From assembly GCA_902491625.1 (NCBI GenBank), contig CABUIO010000005.1, forward strand, positions 28,883 through 92,882: a DNA stretch of 64,000 bases, written 5' to 3'. Below the pieces are notes generated by a model that was not told the DNA's origin, did not search any database, and worked only from the letters and a program-made list of their open reading frames with translations. A program made the translations under genes and the position numbers. The DNA comes from an uncultured Porphyromonadaceae bacterium. Its GTDB lineage: Bacteria; Bacteroidota; Bacteroidia; Bacteroidales; Muribaculaceae. Below, one piece after another: positions 59,824 to 64,000 of this stretch. The first letter of the stretch is position 1, and the number at the start of each line of letters is the position of its first letter.

Positions 59824-61500
59824 ATGGACAGCAGCACATCAGCACTTGAGCCGGGAGCGTTGCTCAACCACGGCACTTACCGCATCGAGCGGATTCTCGG
59901 CCGTGGCGGCTTCGGCATCACATATCTTGCCTCGGACACGAGCCTCGACCGCAAAGTGGCCGTCAAGGAATTTTTTCCTAAAGACTATTGCGACCGCGAG
60001 GGAGCGACAAGCCATGTCACTCTCGGGACGCAGAACACTGCGGAATTCGTCAATCGCCTCAAGGCAAAGTTCCTGAAAGAAGCGCGCAACATCGCGCGTC
60101 TCGAATTCCCGGGAATCATCCGCATCTATGCCGCTTTCGAGGAGAACAATACGGCATACTACGTGATGGAATATATCGAGGGCACCACACTCTCCGAAAT
60201 GGTGAAAAAGTCCGGTCCGCTCCCAATGGAGAAGGCGCTCGGCTACGTGGAGAAAGTGGGGGAGGCCCTGAGCTTTATCCACGCACACAAGGTCAACCAT
60301 CTCGACGTGAAGCCGGCGAACATCATCGTGCGCGCTTCCGACGACGAGCCTATACTCATCGACTTCGGTCTTTCGAAGCAGTACGACCGCGAGGGAAACC
60401 AGACCTCCACGACCCCCACAGGAATCTCTCACGGCTATGCGCCTCTGGAACAGTACAGAGCGGAAGGTCTGAAAGAGTTCTCGCCGCAGACCGATCTATA
60501 TTCTCTCGCAGCGACGCTATATTTCCTTCTTACCGGCAACGTGCCACCACAGGCAACCGACCTCGCCGACGAGGAACTGAAATTCCCCGCTTCCGTTCCG
60601 CCACATATCGCCGAGGCGATTGCAAAAGCGATGTCTTCGGGTCGCAAACAGCGCCACGAATCGGTGAATGCGTTCATCGCCGACCTGAAAAAAGGCGACA
60701 GCATAAAAACTGCCGACGACGACGAGGCCACACAGCTCATTCCCGAGAAATCTGCTACGCCCGAGAAGCATATCGCGACTCCTCCCGCCGTTGTTGCGGC
60801 TCCAAAGGAGACTCCTGCCAAAGCAGATGAGCCTGTCGAAGAGACTTATCAGCCACAACAGGAAAAATCATCCCGCGCTCTGTGGATCGGCATAGGAATA
60901 GCCGCCGTAGTGGCCGTCGTTTTAGCCGTTGGCATATTCTTCATTCTCCGCGACTCCGGAGACAAGACCTCGGAAAAAGCGGACACTGATCCCGTAAGCT
61001 CGCTCTTCTCGACAAATTCCGCAAATGAGGAGGACAGTCCCGCGGCGGGAGAACTCTTCAACATGGGAGTCGAGGCATATCAGAACAAGAACTACGACGA
61101 GGCAAAGAAATACTGGCTCATGGCTGCCGAACAAGGCGACAGAGAAGCTCAGAACAATCTCGGATTCATGTTCTACAATGGCTACGGCGTTCAGAAGGAT
61201 TTCACCGAGGCCGCCCGATACTGGCGTCTGTCCGCAGAGCAGGGAAATGCCGAGGCTCAATACAATCTCGCTTCGGCCTATGAGAACGGCGAAGGTGTGC
61301 CGACCGACTTCGCCGAAGCCCTGAAATGGTATAAGGAATCCGCCGAACAAGGCTACCCATCCGCCCAGTATGCTCTCGGATGCATTTACAGCAACGGAGA
61401 CTATGTTCCCCAGAATCTCTCAGAATCTGCCAAGTGGTTGCGCAAAGCTGCCGCACAAGGGAATGAGGACGCCCAAAATATGCTTAAGCAACTGCAATGA
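59824..61500 (+). CDS. Transmembrane Ser/Thr protein kinase with Sel1 repeats
   Basis: 558 aa. Hanks-type kinase domain (about 19-290): glycine loop GRGGFG (26-31), ATP lysine Lys48 (VAVKEFFP), catalytic loop HLDVKPAN (159-166; Leu replaces Arg of HRD, as in many bacterial kinases) and DFG (180-182). A Pro/Ala/Glu linker, one TM (about 354-376) and four Sel1-type repeats at about 405-555 (AAEQGDREAQNNLGFMFYNG) follow. All catalytic residues are present. The Sel1 part would lie outside the membrane. Last gene of the cluster; the next gene starts in its stop codon (ATGA). Confidence 0.9.
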   Translation: MDSSTSALEPGALLNHGTYRIERILGRGGFGITYLASDTSLDRKVAVKEFFPKDYCDREGATSHVTLGTQNTAEFVNRLKAKFLKEARNIARLEFPGIIRIYAAFEENNTAYYVMEYIEGTTLSEMVKKSGPLPMEKALGYVEKVGEALSFIHAHKVNHLDVKPANIIVRASDDEPILIDFGLSKQYDREGNQTSTTPTGISHGYAPLEQYRAEGLKEFSPQTDLYSLAATLYFLLTGNVPPQATDLADEELKFPASVPPHIAEAIAKAMSSGRKQRHESVNAFIADLKKGDSIKTADDDEATQLIPEKSATPEKHIATPPAVVAAPKETPAKADEPVEETYQPQQEKSSRALWIGIGIAAVVAVVLAVGIFFILRDSGDKTSEKADTDPVSSLFSTNSANEEDSPAAGELFNMGVEAYQNKNYDEAKKYWLMAAEQGDREAQNNLGFMFYNGYGVQKDFTEAARYWRLSAEQGNAEAQYNLASAYENGEGVPTDFAEALKWYKESAEQGYPSAQYALGCIYSNGDYVPQNLSESAKWLRKAAAQGNEDAQNMLKQLQ

Positions 61501-63044
61501 TCGACCTCACGCCTCTTGTGCGCGGACGCTTCGTGCGTCAGGCACGACGCATGGACTCCTGGGCTGACACAACGCCATCGGTTCAGGCCGCGCAGCTGCG
61601 ACGTCTGCTGTCGATGGCGGCAAAGACCGAGATCGGACGCCGCTACGACTTCGCGACGCTGGCAGGAGTGCCTTCCGACACGGAACTGACACGACGCTAT
61701 GCCGCCTCGCTTCCGGTCGTCGGCTTTGAGGACATTCGTCCGCAAGTCATGCGGATGCTCCGGGGCGAGAAAGACATCCTCTGGCCGGGGAAATGCCGCG
61801 ATTTCGCACAGTCGAGTGGCACGAGCGGCGGTAAATCGAAATACATTCCCATCACACCCCGCGCTCTCTCACGCAACCACTACGCCGGAGCATCCGACGC
61901 CGTGGCCTCTTATCTGAGGCTCGCGCCCCGAAGCCGACTATTCTCCGGCAAGGCGCTGATTCTCGGCGGTTCGTTCGCCAACGAACTTCCAGCCGGACTC
62001 ACACCGAAAGGCACACACGTCGGCGACCTCAGCGCCACTCTCATCCGCAAGGTCGGCCCCTTCGTCGACCTCTTCCGCATCCCCTCGCGCGATGTCGCGC
62101 TCATGGCCGACTGGCACGCCAAACTTCCGGCCATCATCGCCGCCGCACGCAAAGCCGATGTCACGAACCTCAGCGGTGTCCCCTCGTGGTTTCTCATCCT
62201 CCTTAGGCAGCTGATGCAGGAAGCCGCCGTCAGTTCCCTCCACGACATCTGGCCCAACCTTGAAGTCTTCTTCCATGGCGGCATATCTTTCCGTCCTTAC
62301 CGCAGCCAGTACGAGAGCTTCACGGACAGCTCGCGGATGCACTTCCTTGAGAACTACAACGCCTCCGAAGGCTTCTTCGCCGTGCAGACCGACTTCGCCA
62401 CTGACGCCATGACGCTCCTCATCGACCGCGACGTCTACTACGAGTTCGCCCCCATACTCCCCGACGGCTCGCAGGGAGATCCTGTCGACATCTCCTCGGT
62501 CGAGAAAGGGAAAGTCTACGCACTCGTCATCACCACCTCCGCCGGACTCTGGCGCTACGACATCGGCGACACAGTGGAGATCGTCTCCACCGCACCGGTG
62601 ACAATACGCATCGCCGGACGCACGAAATCCTTCATCAACGCCTTCGGTGAGGAACTCATGCAGCACAACGCCGACGAAGCCATAGCCGTCGCCTGCCGCG
62701 CCACAGGAGCCGCAATAGCAAACTACACCGCAGCTCCCCTTTACGCCGAAAACGGACGCCGGGGACGCCACCAGTGGCTCATCGAATGGATCGCGTCCCC
62801 GCAATCTCTGCAACAGTTCGCCGACGCCCTCGACAAAGCACTCGCCGACGTCAACTCCGACTATCAGGCAAAGAGAGCCGGAAGCATCTTCCTCGACCCT
62901 CCTCAGATCATCACCGCACCCACAGGACTCTTCGACCGCTGGCTCAGCACTTCCGGCAACCGCAAGCTCGGAGGACAGAGAAAGATTCCACGTCTCTCCA
63001 ACGACCGCAAAATCATTCAGCAACTACTCGATGGCATCAAATAA
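61497..63044 (+). CDS. GH3-family acyl-adenylating-type protein
   Basis: 515 aa. The auxin-responsive GH3 fold of the adenylating (ANL) superfamily: AMP-binding loop FAQSSGTSGGKSKYIPI (residues 104-120), ENYNASEGFFAVQ, LWRYDIGDTVEIV and the GRTKSFINAFGEELM motif. Plant GH3 enzymes link amino acids to acyl hormones; the bacterial members' substrates are unknown. Overlaps the kinase stop by 4 bp and the RNase H start by 14 bp, hence cotranscribed, but the functional link is unclear. Confidence 0.85.
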   Translation: MIDLTPLVRGRFVRQARRMDSWADTTPSVQAAQLRRLLSMAAKTEIGRRYDFATLAGVPSDTELTRRYAASLPVVGFEDIRPQVMRMLRGEKDILWPGKCRDFAQSSGTSGGKSKYIPITPRALSRNHYAGASDAVASYLRLAPRSRLFSGKALILGGSFANELPAGLTPKGTHVGDLSATLIRKVGPFVDLFRIPSRDVALMADWHAKLPAIIAAARKADVTNLSGVPSWFLILLRQLMQEAAVSSLHDIWPNLEVFFHGGISFRPYRSQYESFTDSSRMHFLENYNASEGFFAVQTDFATDAMTLLIDRDVYYEFAPILPDGSQGDPVDISSVEKGKVYALVITTSAGLWRYDIGDTVEIVSTAPVTIRIAGRTKSFINAFGEELMQHNADEAIAVACRATGAAIANYTAAPLYAENGRRGRHQWLIEWIASPQSLQQFADALDKALADVNSDYQAKRAGSIFLDPPQIITAPTGLFDRWLSTSGNRKLGGQRKIPRLSNDRKIIQQLLDGIK

Positions 63045-63675
63045 AAGGAAATACTACGTCGTCTGGGTCGGCCGCGAACCCGGAGTCTACGACACCTGGG
63101 AAGAAGCCGAAGACCAGATCCTTAACTTCCCCGGGGCAAAATTCAAAAGCTTTCCCTCGCAAAGCGCCGCAATCGCCGCCTTCCGGGGTGACGACGCCGC
63201 CAACCTCCGCAGCATAATCAACCTCGCACGCCGACAGCCCGTGAATGTCGACTACTCCAGCTTCCCCGAGATCGACACCACCGCATGGGCAGTCGACGCA
63301 TCCTGCATGGGCAATCCCGGCATCATGGAATATCAGGGGGTCGAGATCGCCACAGGACGGCAGATCTTCCACGCAGGACCATTTCAGAAAGGCACCAACA
63401 ACATCGGCGAATATCTCGCCATAGTCCACGCCCTCGCGCTCATGCTGCGCGAAGGTACGCCCCGCACCATCTATTCCGACAGCGTCACCGCCCAAGGCTG
63501 GATCAGGGCCGGACATGCACGCACAAAACTCCCCCTTACACCCGAGACCGCCAAACTCCTCAGCCTCGTGCAAAGAGCCGACACATGGCTTGCCACCCAC
63601 TCCTTCCGCGCCCCCATCCGCAAATGGCAGACCGAACTCTGGGGTGAGATTCCCGCCGACTTCGGCCGCAAATAA
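63031..63675 (+). CDS. Ribonuclease H with N-terminal viroplasmin domain
   Basis: 214 aa. The N-terminal viroplasmin/caulimovirus domain (about residues 5-52, KYYVVWVGREPGVYDTWEEA) binds RNA-DNA hybrids. The RNase H fold carries its acidic residues in AVDASCMGNPG, GEYLAIVHAL, IYSDSVTAQGW and the C-terminal PADFGRK. Removes RNA from hybrids. Common in Bacteroidetes. Overlaps the GH3-like gene. Confidence 0.92.
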   Translation: MASNKRKYYVVWVGREPGVYDTWEEAEDQILNFPGAKFKSFPSQSAAIAAFRGDDAANLRSIINLARRQPVNVDYSSFPEIDTTAWAVDASCMGNPGIMEYQGVEIATGRQIFHAGPFQKGTNNIGEYLAIVHALALMLREGTPRTIYSDSVTAQGWIRAGHARTKLPLTPETAKLLSLVQRADTWLATHSFRAPIRKWQTELWGEIPADFGRK

Positions 63676-63705
63676 AAATTTTTCCAAAAAAATCTCCCCG
63701 AAAAC

Positions 63706-63736
63706 TTGCGCAAAAAAAAAATAACATGTAACTTTG
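63706..63736 (+). promoter_or_regulatory. Promoter of tRNA-Lys
   Basis: TTG at 63706-63708 and TAACTTTG at 63729-63736, 20 bp apart, 54 bp before the tRNA. The -7 box is identical to that of tRNA-Glu. Confidence 0.75.
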
Positions 63737-63790
63737 CACCGCAAAACGGAAGGAACCACATCCTACACGTGAAGCAGTGACCTAAGCAAT

Positions 63791-63863
63791 GACTCCGTAG
63801 CTCAGTTGGTAGAGCAAATGACTCTTAATCATTGGGTCGTGGGTTCGACCCCCACCGGGGTCA
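63791..63863 (+). tRNA. tRNA-Lys (anticodon CUU)
   Basis: 73 nt. Acceptor GACTCCG pairs with CGGGGTC; D-arm AGCTCAGTTGGTAGAGC; anticodon loop CTCTTAA gives CTT; T-loop GTTCGAC. CCA is not encoded. Confidence 0.96.
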
Positions 63864-63888
63864 CAAGACAAAATGGCAAATCGCCGCA

Positions 63889-63922
63889 AAGCACTGAAAT
63901 CACTTGATTTTCAGTGCTTTTT
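63889..63922 (+). terminator. Intrinsic terminator of tRNA-Lys
   Basis: Perfect 11-bp arms AAGCACTGAAA and TTTCAGTGCTT followed by a T-run. Confidence 0.88.
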
Positions 63923-63961
63923 TAATTTGCTAAAATTTCAGATTCGCGCAGAATACAGAGG

Positions 63962-64000
63962 CTGTGAGTGAGTCATTAGTGAGTACTCACATTTGTGAGT
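63962..64000. repeat. GTGAGT-type short repeats at the window edge
   Basis: GTGAGT occurs four times in the last 39 bases, partly as an inverted pair (GTGAGTACTCAC, a perfect 12-bp palindrome). No gene is visible; the sequence continues outside the window. Confidence 0.5.

Overview
The window reads as a Bacteroidales chromosome, most likely Muribaculaceae (my inference). The grounds are TAnnTTTG-type -7 promoter boxes with an upstream TTTG/TTG element, few Shine-Dalgarno sequences, type IX secretion (T9SS) cargo with C-terminal sorting domains, an SprE/PorW-like T9SS lipoprotein, BspA-like LRR proteins, and a dcw cluster with a PASTA-tailed FtsI and an enlarged MraY. Genus and species cannot be fixed from this sequence. 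There is no rRNA, CRISPR array, prophage or complete IS with a long transposase.

Layout. (1) 1-15314, leftward: division and murein (dcw) cluster rsmH, ftsL-like, ftsI, murE, mraY, murD, ftsW, murG, murC, ftsQ, ftsA, ftsZ (ftsZ runs off the left edge); mraZ is missing from its usual place. (2) 15428-16637: a small unknown gene and queG. (3) 16977-28067, rightward: three large secreted multidomain proteins with T9SS sorting tails, then a nested inverted repeat. (4) 28458-32201, leftward: yqeY, serS, a membrane-anchored pseudokinase and a GNAT-like protein. (5) 32418-35252: GH31 glycosidase and MazG-like pyrophosphohydrolase. (6) 35380-38412: sprE, with a 336-bp MITE-like element touching its start codon. 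(7) 38801-44650: an unknown gene, tRNA-Glu, rpsT, then leftward LRR-LRR-trmB-mrp. (8) 44740-47640: a REP-like repeat field holding a RAYT transposase broken by one stop codon, gyrB, and a tRNA-like relic in the gyrB leader. (9) 47802-50211: DUF4492 protein, a candidate small RNA, and leftward rnpA-yidD-tatD-secreted protein. (10) 50364-51790: DUF805 protein and an intact RAYT gene inside its REP-like array, bracketed by a 31-bp direct repeat. (11) 51894-61500, rightward: a seven-gene membrane, GTPase, lipoprotein and Ser/Thr kinase-Sel1 cluster that I cannot match to a named system. (12) 61497-63863: GH3-family protein, RNase H with viroplasmin domain, tRNA-Lys.

How the parts fit. Region 1 supplies lipid II synthesis and the divisome. 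Regions 3 and 6 belong together functionally: cargo with T9SS tails plus a component of the machine that exports them. Region 11 is the best candidate for an undescribed system. It combines a Walker-A/TKAD GTPase, a protein with a single membrane anchor whose N-terminus resembles GTPase-associated proteins, a polytopic membrane protein, a lipoprotein, two Ig/carboxypeptidase-regulatory-like proteins and a transmembrane kinase with Sel1 repeats, apparently from one promoter. A second copy of the MITE-like element lies inside this cluster, inverted relative to the copy at sprE. All function calls come from reading motifs by eye; no database search was run.
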